Source: Parcubacteria group bacterium
GTDB taxonomy: Bacteria; Patescibacteriota; Minisyncoccia; Minisyncoccales; JAGUVE01
Direction of reading: 5' to 3'
Length of the DNA stretch: 16,225 bases
Assembly (NCBI GenBank): GCA_020063075.1
Contig: JAGUVE010000048.1
Coordinates: forward strand, 1-16,225
Position numbers and translations under genes: made by a program. The notes under the pieces are model-generated. The model was not told the DNA's origin and did no database searches. It saw nothing but the letters and a program-made list of their open reading frames with translations. Positions 1-7,849 of this stretch are shown piece after piece. Every line of letters begins with the position of its first letter. Positions within the stretch are counted from its first letter, which is position 1.

Positions 1-1
1 C

Positions 2-355
2 AGTTGGATGTCCGCGGGCGAAAATTGGACAAGTGATATTCGTAACAAAGAAAGCGTTAAAGAATATCTCTTAATTGGCGTGACTGCTGAAACCGGTTTT
101 GGCCAATGCGGTGATCCTTGGCGAACTTGGGGCTCGTACAGTCCCGATGAGGAAAGAGAATTTAAAGGCAAAATACCGCACTACCAAGTTGATGGTTTTA
201 AGCGGGAAGACCTTGACGAAATAAGCAAATATCAAATTTGCCGGGATGATTATCTCCACGAGAAAGGTGATATTGTTCAGCACTCAAAAACAGTTTCTTT
301 TAGAAGAAATTTGAAAGAGGCCTCACCTGTTGATTTTTTACCGGAAAAAATGTAA
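2..355 (+). CDS. C-terminal part of an unrecognised protein (5' end outside window)
   Basis: The frame is open from base 2 to a TAA at 353-355, so at least 117 residues of a protein that probably begins upstream are present. An in-frame ATG at 8 could also be a start, but no ribosome binding site can be seen this close to the edge. The protein is soluble and charged, without signal peptide or membrane segment, and rich in aromatic and acidic residues (a GDPWRTWGSYSPDEER stretch near residue 37 of the ATG version). I do not recognise the family. It ends 10 bases before the rmuC ATG in the same direction, so the two may be co-transcribed. That it is coding rests on an uninterrupted frame of natural composition. 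Confidence 0.55.
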   Translation, partial: SWMSAGENWTSDIRNKESVKEYLLIGVTAETGFGQCGDPWRTWGSYSPDEEREFKGKIPHYQVDGFKREDLDEISKYQICRDDYLHEKGDIVQHSKTVSFRRNLKEASPVDFLPEKM

Positions 356-365
356 GATTGTCCTA

Positions 366-1418
366 ATGGCGCAGGCGATAATTATTTTTTTATTTTTGAT
401 TGTTGTTGGTTTAATTGGGATGGTTTTTTTGTTATTGAAAAGAAAACCAGAAAAGCAGTCAGAGGCGCTGACGATGTTGCAACCGCAAATGCTCATGCTG
501 CAACAGCAGGTAAATCATGTTAGCCAGACCTTAGATAGTAAACTTTCGGAATCAACAAAAGCCATTCAGCTTCAATTTGGTCAAAGCGCAAAGATTATTC
601 AGGACGTTACGGAGAAATTGACCCGCCTTGATGAAACCAATCGCCAAGTTGTTGGTTTTGCCGACCAGCTTCGCAATCTTCAAGATATTTTGAAAAATCC
701 GAAGCAAAGGGGAATTTTGGGAGAATATTATTTAGAAACAGTTTTAAAAAATGTCTTGCCGCCGGGCTCTTATCAAATGCAATATCCTTTTAAAGATGGC
801 AGCATCGTAGATGCGGTAGTGTTTGTTGATAAACGGATTATTACAATTGATTCAAAATTTAGCTTAGAAAATTATAATCGCATAATTGAGGCCCCCAATC
901 CGGAAGAAAAGAAAAAATATGAATCGGCTTTTATCGGCGACCTTAAGTCAAGGATTGAAGAAACGGCAAAATATGTAAAGCCGGAAGAAAATACAATGGA
1001 TTTTACATTTATGTTCATTCCATCAGAAGCCGTTTATTATGATCTATTGATAAATAAAGTTGGCGCGGTTACCGAAGACACTAATAACTTGATTTATTAT
1101 GCAAACAAAAATAAAGTGATAATTGTTTCGCCAACGTCATTTTTGGCTTATTTGCAAACCGTCCTGCAGGGACTTAGAAACCAGAAAATTTCAGAACAGG
1201 CAAAAGAAATAATTAAAGAAGTTGAAAGATTGAGGAGACACCTATGGACTTATAGCGAATATATGAAGAAATTGGGCAGTCATCTGGGAACGACCGTCAG
1301 CGCCTATAATAAGGCAAGCAAAGAGTTTAGCAAGGTTGACAAAGATGTGGTAAAAATTGCGGGAGGAAATGAAAAAATAGAAATTAAAGAAGTGGAACTT
1401 CCTTTGCTGGAAGAATAA
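366..1418 (+). CDS. rmuC: RmuC family DNA recombination protein
   Basis: 350 residues. Residues 4-25 form one hydrophobic membrane segment followed by a KRK stop-transfer, and residues 30-105 look like a coiled coil rich in Q, E and L. The conserved RmuC core begins at NPKQRGILGE (111-120). It contains the PD-(D/E)XK-like residues: E120, D149 in the GSIVDAVV strand, and D162-S-K164 in ITIDSKF. RmuC is known to limit inversions at short repeats and is predicted to be a nuclease-like protein tethered to the membrane. The frame also opens at a TTG (330), but that start would overlap the upstream gene and add a polar stretch ahead of the membrane segment, so I chose the ATG at 366. rplU follows four bases after the stop. 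No clear Shine-Dalgarno site precedes it. Confidence 0.9.
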   Translation: MAQAIIIFLFLIVVGLIGMVFLLLKRKPEKQSEALTMLQPQMLMLQQQVNHVSQTLDSKLSESTKAIQLQFGQSAKIIQDVTEKLTRLDETNRQVVGFADQLRNLQDILKNPKQRGILGEYYLETVLKNVLPPGSYQMQYPFKDGSIVDAVVFVDKRIITIDSKFSLENYNRIIEAPNPEEKKKYESAFIGDLKSRIEETAKYVKPEENTMDFTFMFIPSEAVYYDLLINKVGAVTEDTNNLIYYANKNKVIIVSPTSFLAYLQTVLQGLRNQKISEQAKEIIKEVERLRRHLWTYSEYMKKLGSHLGTTVSAYNKASKEFSKVDKDVVKIAGGNEKIEIKEVELPLLEE

Positions 1419-1422
1419 AATT

Positions 1423-1734
1423 ATGTTAGCTGTGATTAAAACCGGCGGTAAGCAATATATTGTCTCGCCGGGCAAAAAAATAAAAATTGAAAAAGTAGCT
1501 CAAAAGGAAGGTGAAAATATAACCTTCAACGAGGTTTTGCTTTTGGAAAAGGAAGGCAAGGTTGAAATTGGAACCCCGCTGGTGAAGAATGGTAAGGTTG
1601 TCGGAAAGATTTTAAAGCAGGGAAAATCAAAAAAGGTAATTATTTTTAAGGTTAAAAAAAAGAAGCGCTACAAAGTGAAAAAGGGCCATCGTCAGCCATT
1701 TACCGAAGTAGAAATCACTAAAATAGATATATGA
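1423..1734 (+). CDS. rplU: 50S ribosomal protein L21
   Basis: 103 residues, the usual length for bL21. It starts with the family signature MLAVIKTGGKQY and ends with the basic RNA-binding region around KKKKRYKVKKGHRQPFTEVEI (residues 77-98, quoted in part). bL21 binds 23S rRNA and assembles with L20 in the large subunit. A GGAAGA stretch about 10 bases before the ATG, inside the end of rmuC, can serve as ribosome binding site. The common partner rpmA (L27) is not downstream; a convergent gene pair follows instead, so L21 is separated from its usual operon. Two consecutive stop codons (TGA TAG) end the frame and lie in an 11-base tandem repeat. Confidence 0.95.
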   Translation: MLAVIKTGGKQYIVSPGKKIKIEKVAQKEGENITFNEVLLLEKEGKVEIGTPLVKNGKVVGKILKQGKSKKVIIFKVKKKKRYKVKKGHRQPFTEVEITKIDI

Positions 1735-1790
1735 TAGATATATGCTCGCTTGCATATCTGCCGTATATCGCAGCCGAAGGCTGCATATTT
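1723..1790. terminator. Shared hairpin region between convergent rplU and recR
   Basis: An 11-base unit (ATAGATATATG) is repeated in tandem at 1723-1733 and 1734-1744, spanning the rplU stop. Two hairpins follow: ATATGC/GCATAT (1740-1745 with 1752-1757) and GCAGCC-GAA-GGCTGC (1770-1784). The second stem can be lengthened by ATAT/ATAT with one bulged base and is followed by TTT. The position between two gene ends suggests a bidirectional terminator, but the T-tracts are short, so its strength is uncertain. Confidence 0.5.
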
Positions 1791-2432
1791 CTATCGTCGG
1801 CTTTCTAAAGCCGAAGCAAGCGTTTCTTCATCAGCATATTCCAACTCTCCTCCTATTGGTAAGCCACGGCCAAGCCGGCTGATTTTTTTATTATAGGGCC
1901 TTAAAACCCTTTCTAAATAAAACGCCGTTGCCTCCCCTTCGGTAGTGGAGTTTGTGGCAATGATAACTTCCTTAAAATCCGCGCCAAAGAGTCCGAATTT
2001 TTGAGGATTTTCAAGCCGAACTTTTAATTCTTCAAGGCGAAGCTCTTTGATTTTCTTTTTTTTCAAGAAAGAAACGGTCCCGCCTAAAATAAAATAAAGT
2101 CCCCGGTATTTTTTTATTTTTTCAATCGCATCCAGGTCAATTTCTTTTTCCACGACGCAGAGTAGAGTTTTATCTCGCGAAGGATTGGAGCAAATTGGGC
2201 AGAGTTCGGCCCCGCCTTCGCCAAGGCTTCGGCGGGCAAAGTCAAAAGGATTGAAGCAAAAACGGCAAATTTTGACATTTTTTTTAATTTCAGAAATTGT
2301 CGCGACCAACTCCTCTATTTCTTCTTGGCCTTTTCCCATTAAATAAAAAACAAAGCGGGCCGCGGTTCTTGTCCCCACGGTCGGAAATTTAGAGAATAAT
2401 TCAATTAGTTTTTGAATAGCAGGAGGATACAT
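1791..2432 (-). CDS. recR: Recombination mediator protein RecR
   Basis: 213 residues, slightly longer than the usual ~200. Order of parts: helix-hairpin-helix (FPTVGTRTAARFVFYL, residues 16-31), zinc finger C56-x2-C59 and C78-x2-C81, then a Toprim domain with VVEKEIDL (93-100) and ATNSTTEGEAT (159-169), ending with RLGRGLPIGGELEYAD. RecR works with RecO/RecF to load RecA at gaps and breaks. From memory, E. coli RecR has eight residues between the inner cysteines; here there are eighteen, and the extra ten (ARRSLGEGGA) are encoded by a GC-rich palindromic repeat. The ATG follows the dnaB stop by one base and has GGAG seven bases upstream, so it is probably translated from the dnaB mRNA. Confidence 0.95.
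   Translation of the reverse strand: MYPPAIQKLIELFSKFPTVGTRTAARFVFYLMGKGQEEIEELVATISEIKKNVKICRFCFNPFDFARRSLGEGGAELCPICSNPSRDKTLLCVVEKEIDLDAIEKIKKYRGLYFILGGTVSFLKKKKIKELRLEELKVRLENPQKFGLFGADFKEVIIATNSTTEGEATAFYLERVLRPYNKKISRLGRGLPIGGELEYADEETLASALESRR
2211..2236 (-). repeat. Palindromic repeat element inside recR (copy A)
   Basis: On the minus strand the 26 bases read CCCGCCGAAGCC, TT, GGCGAAGGCGGG: an imperfect inverted repeat with CCCGCC/GGCGGG outer arms and GCC/GGC inner arms. It is in frame and encodes the ten-residue excess inside the RecR zinc finger. Closely similar sequences occur at 6680-6704 and 13175-13200, with a more divergent one at 12741-12768. Confidence 0.75.
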
Positions 2433-2433
2433 C

Positions 2434-5091
2434 TTATTCTCCAGTATAGCCCTTTTCCAAACTTCTGAATGTTACCATTCTTTCGTCAAAATACAATTCA
2501 ACCTTCCCCACAGGACCGTTTCTGTGTTTTGCGACCATTATATCAGCGATGCCTTTTTTTTGGGTATCTTGCCTGTATCTGTCCTCGCGATATATGAATA
2601 AGACAACGTCCGCATCTTGTTCAATACTATTATGAAGTATAATATCATTTGCTACAAAATTATGAGTTCCGGGAACAGTGGCATCATAAACTTCTTCTAT
2701 TTCTAAGGGAGTGATGGAAACAATTTCATCCCAGAAAATATCTGACTCTGCGTAAGTTTTAATTCCGGGTGAGGCAAGATATGCCGCTATTTTTTCCAAT
2801 CTCATAACCCCGACACCATTTCTAAAGAGAGAATTTTTTCCGCCAAAGGCAGTATTCAATCCCTGAGTGCAAATCTGCGACCATAAAACATTCCTTTCCA
2901 TTCTAATTCTGTCAATTATAGTTTGCCATATTTCTTTAGGCGCGACATCTAAATTGGTATTAGAAACAATTTGTTCAAGGTAATTTATAAGACGAGATAA
3001 AACCTTGTCTTTGACGCCGAAAACTCCGATTTCTTTTAGAAACCTTAACTGATGTTCTTTCCCCTGGACGTGTATCTGATAGCAAATCCTATAGCCCTGC
3101 TTTTTTTGCTCTCTGATTTTGCTTCTGATTCCAAATCTTAATAACAGATGTTTAACATCTTTTGCTAATCTTTGGCTGGTTGTAGCGTAATAAATGGCGG
3201 CTGATGGTTTTCTTCCCTCTAACTTTTTTTCGCTTATATTGCCATCGGTGCACCACAGATGTTTTAAAAACAAGGCTAATTTTGCATTATCTAAACTAAA
3301 TATCGCTTGAGGGATATGTTTTTCATACGACCTCGCCAATTTTAATCCTAAATGGGAAAACCAATTTACAATCGGATGATGTTTTCCTCGTGCAAGGCGA
3401 TAAGGGGAGGGCAAATAAACGTGCCGCCAATTTTTTTGACGAACAATTCTTGGTTTAATTCCAAACAACTTTTCTGAAGTTTTGGCTACAATTTCAATAC
3501 TTTCTTTATCTCCGCTTGTGTAATGAATTGGTTGGCGCGGGATAACGCAGCCATCGCCCAAGAGATGCGCTAAAAGGATGATTTCTTCATTTGAGACTTC
3601 ATTTTTAGGTTTTAAGGGCGAAAGTTTTTTTGCAATTGCGATTCTATCGCCGGGTTTTAATTTTTCCAAAGCATGCCACTCATTAAGTTTTAAAAAAGGG
3701 TGATTGGCCGAGGCCTTGATTTCAAAACCGCTTCTGGTTTTTAATAAATATAATCGTTTTTTTCCGCTGCAAAACACTTTTGAAATATTCGCCGCTTTTA
3801 ATTTCAAATCTTCGGCCAAAGTATAAACTGGAATATTTTCTTTTCCGATTAATTCTCTAATTTCAATTCTTTCTCCCGTATCGGCTCTCATTAAAAGGGT
3901 ATCCCCGGCCAGACAGCCCGACTGGCGCAAATCCGCCAACCGCGGAATCTGGGGAGACCTCATCTCAACGGCGCGCGATAATTGAGAAATTACCAAAACC
4001 GGAATTTTTAATTCTCTGGCAAGGGCTTTTAAAGCCCGCGAATTTTCAGAAACCTGCTCAACCAGGCCGGCGTCGGGATTCATAGGTTCCATTAACTGCA
4101 AGTAGTCAATAATCACCAATCCCAGGCCTTTTTCCGCCTGGAGTCGCCGCGACATCGCCTTCATCTGCAAAACGGTAGGTGACGCCGCATCGTCAATATA
4201 AATCGGAGCTTCGGACAAAGTTCCCATTGCCTGCTGAATTTTGGCAAAGTCGTTGTCTTCGCCCTGGGCGGATAACCGGCCCGTTCTCAAACGCCAGAGG
4301 TCAACCCCGGCAACGCTGGCAATCAATCTGTCAACCACCTGGTCTTTTGACATTTCCAAAGAAAATATGCCAACCGGCATTTTTTGGCGCGTGGCGATGT
4401 TTGCCGCAAAATTCAGCGCCAAAGCGCTTTTACCGATAGAAGGTCTTGCCGCCAAAATTATTAAGTCAGATCCCTGGAGTCCGGCTAAAATATTGTCTAA
4501 ATCCGAAAACCCGGTCGGCAGGCCCCTCAGGCCTCCTTTGTGTTTTGACAAACGGTCTATCCTCTCAAACGCCTCTTCCAGAGTGTCTTTAACCCAAACA
4601 AAATTCTGGGTTAAACTTTTTTGGGCAATGCTGAAAATCCTCCGTTCGGCTTCGTCCAATAATTTATCCGTATCTTCTATTTCTTTGTAGCCAAGCTCGT
4701 TTATTTCCTGGGAAGCGGAAATCAGGTCTCTCAAAATTCTTTTCTTTTGAACAATTTTGGCGTAGTTTAAAACATGGCTGGCTGTCGGGACCGAATTTAT
4801 CAACTCGGTCAAATATGAAATCCCTCCGATTTCTTCCAACAGCTTTTTATCTTTAAGGCGATTGGAAGCGGATAACAGGTCAATGGGTTCCCCTTTTTCA
4901 AACAGCTCCTGGCAGACCCGATAAATTTGTTGATGAACTCCGCGGTAAAAATCCCCTGGCCTCAAAAAATCAGCCACCCTGACAATTGCGTTTTTATCCA
5001 GCATCAAACACCCCAAAAGCGATATTTCGGCTTCCACCGATTGCGGAGGAATTTTATCAGGCAATTCTGAGCTTGGAGAGTTATTACTCAT
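2434..5091 (-). CDS. dnaB: Replicative DNA helicase DnaB with an intein
   Basis: 885 residues as translated, of which residues 393-821 are an intein; the spliced helicase would be 456 residues, close to the usual 450-470. The N-terminal domain starts at PPQSVEAEISLLG, and the RecA-like motor has Walker A RPSIGKS (216-222) and a Walker B region VIIDYLQLM (327-335). The C-extein resumes with SIEQDADVVLFIYRED, the conserved arginine-rich end of DnaB. DnaB is the hexameric 5'-3' helicase at the replication fork. The frame opens 36 bases earlier at a TTG, but that codon is part of a good -35 box, so the ATG at 5091 was chosen. recR follows after one base in the same operon; a glycosyltransferase gene diverges upstream. 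Confidence 0.95.
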   Translation of the reverse strand: MSNNSPSSELPDKIPPQSVEAEISLLGCLMLDKNAIVRVADFLRPGDFYRGVHQQIYRVCQELFEKGEPIDLLSASNRLKDKKLLEEIGGISYLTELINSVPTASHVLNYAKIVQKKRILRDLISASQEINELGYKEIEDTDKLLDEAERRIFSIAQKSLTQNFVWVKDTLEEAFERIDRLSKHKGGLRGLPTGFSDLDNILAGLQGSDLIILAARPSIGKSALALNFAANIATRQKMPVGIFSLEMSKDQVVDRLIASVAGVDLWRLRTGRLSAQGEDNDFAKIQQAMGTLSEAPIYIDDAASPTVLQMKAMSRRLQAEKGLGLVIIDYLQLMEPMNPDAGLVEQVSENSRALKALARELKIPVLVISQLSRAVEMRSPQIPRLADLRQSGCLAGDTLLMRADTGERIEIRELIGKENIPVYTLAEDLKLKAANISKVFCSGKKRLYLLKTRSGFEIKASANHPFLKLNEWHALEKLKPGDRIAIAKKLSPLKPKNEVSNEEIILLAHLLGDGCVIPRQPIHYTSGDKESIEIVAKTSEKLFGIKPRIVRQKNWRHVYLPSPYRLARGKHHPIVNWFSHLGLKLARSYEKHIPQAIFSLDNAKLALFLKHLWCTDGNISEKKLEGRKPSAAIYYATTSQRLAKDVKHLLLRFGIRSKIREQKKQGYRICYQIHVQGKEHQLRFLKEIGVFGVKDKVLSRLINYLEQIVSNTNLDVAPKEIWQTIIDRIRMERNVLWSQICTQGLNTAFGGKNSLFRNGVGVMRLEKIAAYLASPGIKTYAESDIFWDEIVSITPLEIEEVYDATVPGTHNFVANDIILHNSIEQDADVVLFIYREDRYRQDTQKKGIADIMVAKHRNGPVGKVELYFDERMVTFRSLEKGYTGE
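2629..3915 (-). mobile_element. DnaB intein with LAGLIDADG homing endonuclease domain
   Basis: 429 residues inserted between LADLRQSG and SIEQDAD in the C-terminal motor domain, which I recall as the site used by the Synechocystis DnaB intein. Splicing residues are all present: Cys1 (CLAGDT), block B with S-x-x-H (KASANH, where the relative has Thr), block F (DATVPGTHNFVANDI), penultimate His, terminal Asn429, and Ser as first C-extein residue. The centre carries two LAGLIDADG-type motifs, LLAHLLGDG with D121 and FLKHLWCTDG with D224, so both acidic catalytic residues of the homing endonuclease remain. No stop or frameshift is seen, so the element looks able to splice and possibly to home. 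The last 40 residues closely resemble the Synechocystis DnaB intein. Confidence 0.95.
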
Positions 5092-5127
5092 CGGGTATAA
5101 TATATCAAAGCTTGCCGAGTTTATCAA
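5092..5127 (-). promoter_or_regulatory. dnaB-recR promoter, probably leaderless
   Basis: Minus-strand TTGATA (5127-5122), a 17-base spacer, then TATATT (5104-5099), followed by seven bases and the dnaB ATG. A start point about seven bases after the -10 falls on or next to the ATG. There is no Shine-Dalgarno sequence between box and start. Confidence 0.6.
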
Positions 5128-5140
5128 GGATTAAATTTTC

Positions 5141-5152
5141 GATAATTATTTT
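5141..5152 (+). promoter_or_regulatory. -10 box directly before the glycosyltransferase start
   Basis: GATAAT at 5141-5146 is followed by exactly six bases and then ATG. No convincing -35 is seen at 16-18 bases. The spacing equals that at cysS, the GtrA gene and the XRE gene, which supports a leaderless promoter despite the weak -35. Confidence 0.45.
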
Positions 5153-6283
5153 ATGAAAGTCGCCCTGATAACATCGCATTCTCTAATCAATCCGGGCGGA
5201 GTAAAACGTCACATTTTGGGGTTGAAGGAAGAGTTTAAAAAAAGAGGCGTTTATTCAAAGATTATCGCGCCGAGAAGAAAAAAATCCGAAAATTATGGGG
5301 AAGACGTTATTTTATTGGGAACGGCTTTTCCGGTAATCATTGGGGGTACCCAAGGCGACTTTGTAATCAACTTTAATCCTTTGGCAATAGACAGAGTTTT
5401 AAAAAAAGAAAAGTTTGATGTCCTTCATTTTCATAATTTTACCTTTGCCTCTACTTGGCAAATTTTAGAGAAGTCAAATTCTTTAAATATTTTGACGGTT
5501 CATGCTAATCCCGAAGGAAGCAAATTTTTGAGCGATTCGGGTCTTCTGGCATTATGGAGAAAAATTATCGGCTTTAAAATAGACGGTTTAATTGGAGTTG
5601 CGCCTCTTTGCCTGAAAGGATTTGAAAATTTTAAGGGTCCTAAAACCATTATCCCCAACGGGATAAATTTAGAAGAGTTCAATCCCAAGGCCCTAAAGCT
5701 CAAAAAGTTTCCCGGTGGAAAATTAAATCTTTTATTTGTCGGCCGGCTTGAGGAAAGAAAGGGTCTAATTTATTTGCTCCGTGCTTATCAAAAATTAGAA
5801 AATGACTTTAAAAATTTGCGGCTGTTTGTCATTGGCCAGGGACCTTTAAAAAAGGAGTGCGAAGGATATGTCAAAAAAAATGGCTTAAAGGAAGTATATT
5901 TTGAAGGAGAAAAAACAGACCGGGAATTAGTTTCTTATTATAACACCGCCGATATTTTTATTAGCCCGGCAATTTTTGGGGAAAGTTTCGGAATAGTTTT
6001 TTTGGAGGCAATGGCTTGCGCAAAACCGGTGATTGGCTTTGCAAATGACGGCTATAAAGAATTTTTAAAGGATAAAAAGGCAGGAATTTTGGCTAAAAAT
6101 CAGGACGAAAAGGACCTGGCAAAAAAAATCGCAACTTTAATCAAAAATCAAAAATTGAGGGAAAAAATGGGGAAATACGCATTAAAAGAAGTTAAAAATT
6201 ATTCCTGGAAAAATGTTGCTGATAGAGGTCTTGATTTTTATCAATTATGCCAAAAAGAAAAAAAATCGAAAATTAGAAATTAG
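5153..6283 (+). CDS. GT4-type glycosyltransferase (GT-B fold, PimA-like)
   Basis: 376 residues with the two-domain GT-B layout. The N-terminal acceptor domain starts MKVALITSHS and has the glycine loop NPGGVKRH (13-20); PNGINLEEF (168-176) links to the donor domain. That domain carries VGRLEERKG (196-204) and an E-x7-E pair, E277 to E285, in GESFGIVFLEAMACAKPVIGF. This matches family GT4 retaining transferases that use nucleotide sugars for glycolipids or surface polysaccharide. The GGVKRHILGL stretch recalls PimA-type mannosyltransferases, but donor and acceptor cannot be read from sequence. There is no signal peptide, so it should act at the cytoplasmic face of the membrane. It is divergent from dnaB, and its last 11 bases overlap the end of convergent cysS. 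Confidence 0.88.
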   Translation: MKVALITSHSLINPGGVKRHILGLKEEFKKRGVYSKIIAPRRKKSENYGEDVILLGTAFPVIIGGTQGDFVINFNPLAIDRVLKKEKFDVLHFHNFTFASTWQILEKSNSLNILTVHANPEGSKFLSDSGLLALWRKIIGFKIDGLIGVAPLCLKGFENFKGPKTIIPNGINLEEFNPKALKLKKFPGGKLNLLFVGRLEERKGLIYLLRAYQKLENDFKNLRLFVIGQGPLKKECEGYVKKNGLKEVYFEGEKTDRELVSYYNTADIFISPAIFGESFGIVFLEAMACAKPVIGFANDGYKEFLKDKKAGILAKNQDEKDLAKKIATLIKNQKLREKMGKYALKEVKNYSWKNVADRGLDFYQLCQKEKKSKIRN

Positions 6284-7730
6284 AAATTTTCTTTATCTTC
6301 GGGCCTTCTTTTGCGTCTTCAATTTGATAGCCAAGGTTATTGATTTTTTTCCTGACTTCATCCGCTTTTTCAAAATTTCCTTTTTTTCTTTCTTCTTCCC
6401 TTTCTTTAACTAATTTCATAACTTCGTCCGGTATCTTCTCTTTTATTTTCTTAAAGAAGATGAAATTGAAGAATTTATCCATTTTTCCCAAAAAGTTTAA
6501 AATATCTTCAGCCGCAGAAGGGAACATTTTATTTTGAGCAATTAGAGAATTTCCTCTATTTATTAAATTAAAGAGCGAAGCAATTGCTTTCGGGGTATTA
6601 AAATCGTCATCCATCGCTTTCTCAAACTCCTTCCGAGTTACTAAAACTAAATTTTTAACTATTTTTGAGTTTTGCTTGTCCTCCGTAGCCTTGGCGGAGG
6701 CGGAAGTTTTTAGTTTACTTATAAATTCATCTATTCTTTCCAGTTCCTTTTCGGCTTGCAAAATTGAATTTTCAGTATAATCAATAGGGGAGCGGTAATG
6801 GGCTTTGATGACAAAAAGGCGTAAAATTCGCGTCGGATATTTCTTCAAAAACTCCCGAATGGTGACGAAATTGCCGAGGGACTTTGCCATCTTAGTTCCT
6901 CCTACGGTCAGGAATCCCGTATGAAACCAATACCTGACGAGGGGCTTTTTTCCGGAAATCGCTTCCATTTGAGAAATTTCCGCCTCGTGATGCGGGAAAA
7001 TCAAGTCCTTTGCCCCGCCGTGAACGTCATATTGGGGTCCGAAATATTTTTCGGTGATTGCCGTATCCTCAATATGCCAGCCGGGCCTGCCGTCTCCCCA
7101 CTGACTTGGCCAGCTTGGTTCAGTAAAGGGTTTTGCTTGCCCCGTAGGAAGCCGAAGGCTTTCCTTTGGGGAAAATTTCCATAAACAAAAATCCCCTCTG
7201 TTTCTTTTTCCTATGCTTTCATCAATCCTCGTTACCGCGTCTTCCGCCTGCAAAGCCGTTCTTCTTGATAATTTTCCGTACTCCTTGAATTTTGAGATAT
7301 CGTAATAAATTCCGTCTTCAATTTTATAAGCAAAACCTTTTCTTGAAAGCCGTTCAACCTGGGAGATTATTTCTTTAATGTGCGAGGTCGCCCGGGCGTA
7401 TTTTGTTATGCTATTTACGGCAAGGGATTTCATATCTTTAAAATATTCCCTCTCAAATTTCCGGGTTAGAACTTTCCAGGAAACATTTTCCTCTTTTGCC
7501 CGATTTACGATTTTATCGTCAACGTCGGTTATATTTTGCAAATAAAAAACATTATAACCTTTTTCTTTTAAATACTTCACAAGCATATCAAAAACAATAT
7601 AGGTCCTGGCGTGGCCGATGTGGGAAAAATCATAAGTGGTCGGCCCGCAAACAAACAGTTCAACCTTCTTTCCTTCTTTCGGCTTAAAAACTTCTTTTTT
7701 CCGGGATAAGGTATTATATGCTTTCAACAT
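6273..7730 (-). CDS. cysS: Cysteinyl-tRNA synthetase
   Basis: 485 residues, near the usual ~460. It shows C28 in LFVCGPTTYD, HIGH at 37-40, the RPGWHIE segment (215-221), FPHHEAE (245-251) with His and Glu zinc ligands, and KMAKS (280-284, usually KMSKS). The tail ends in the expected coiled region with KGNFEKADEVRKKI. The enzyme charges tRNA-Cys. Two oddities: residues about 188-203 (SLRLPTGQAKP core) interrupt the conserved WK-to-EPSWPS segment, and residues 343-352 (SASAKATEDK) are encoded by a palindromic repeat. The residue aligned with the second zinc Cys of the E. coli enzyme is D222 (WHIEDTA); from memory some archaeal enzymes also have this. The minus-strand promoter abuts the ATG. 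Confidence 0.95.
   Translation of the reverse strand: MLKAYNTLSRKKEVFKPKEGKKVELFVCGPTTYDFSHIGHARTYIVFDMLVKYLKEKGYNVFYLQNITDVDDKIVNRAKEENVSWKVLTRKFEREYFKDMKSLAVNSITKYARATSHIKEIISQVERLSRKGFAYKIEDGIYYDISKFKEYGKLSRRTALQAEDAVTRIDESIGKRNRGDFCLWKFSPKESLRLPTGQAKPFTEPSWPSQWGDGRPGWHIEDTAITEKYFGPQYDVHGGAKDLIFPHHEAEISQMEAISGKKPLVRYWFHTGFLTVGGTKMAKSLGNFVTIREFLKKYPTRILRLFVIKAHYRSPIDYTENSILQAEKELERIDEFISKLKTSASAKATEDKQNSKIVKNLVLVTRKEFEKAMDDDFNTPKAIASLFNLINRGNSLIAQNKMFPSAAEDILNFLGKMDKFFNFIFFKKIKEKIPDEVMKLVKEREEERKKGNFEKADEVRKKINNLGYQIEDAKEGPKIKKISNF
6680..6704 (+). repeat. Palindromic repeat element inside cysS (copy B)
   Basis: Plus-strand CCTCCGTAGCC, TT, GGCGGAGGCGGA matches the recR element at about 21 of 25 positions. 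In the cysS frame it encodes SASAKATED, in the linker after the catalytic region where lengths vary between homologues, so it should be tolerated. Confidence 0.7.
7128..7163 (-). repeat. Second in-frame insertion in cysS (GAA-loop hairpin)
   Basis: These bases encode SLRLPTGQAKPF between two blocks that are adjacent in E. coli CysRS (WK-x-SK and EPSWPS). The insertion contains AAGCC-GAA-GGCTT (7149-7161), the same triloop core as the hairpin at 1770-1784. It is not an obvious copy of the recR element, so it may be a different repeat family. Confidence 0.55.
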
Positions 7731-7736
7731 ATCTCT

Positions 7737-7765
7737 ATTTTAGTCAAATTTTTACATATTTGCAA
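7737..7765 (-). promoter_or_regulatory. cysS promoter, leaderless spacing
   Basis: Minus-strand TTGCAA (7765-7760), 17-base spacer, TAAAAT (7742-7737), then six bases (AGAGAT) and ATG. Since +1 normally lies six or seven bases after the -10, the transcript should begin at the ATG. Confidence 0.6.
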
Positions 7766-7782
7766 ACGAGCAAACTATCTCC

Positions 7783-7811
7783 TTGACAAGCTTTTTTGAT
7801 TCGGTTAACCT
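7783..7811 (+). promoter_or_regulatory. Candidate promoter of the cobalamin-riboswitch unit
   Basis: Perfect TTGACA at 7783-7788, 17-base spacer, TAACCT at 7806-7811 (first, second and last -10 positions match). Transcription would start near 7818, about 30 bases before the riboswitch core, as expected for a riboswitch-controlled leader. Confidence 0.5.
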
Positions 7812-7849
7812 TCGAAGTGTTAGCAGTTATTGTTAACTTTTGAAAACAC

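Noticed and set aside
330..365. Upstream TTG start for rmuC
   Set aside because: It overlaps the preceding gene and puts a polar stretch before the membrane segment; the ATG at 366 fits the family better.
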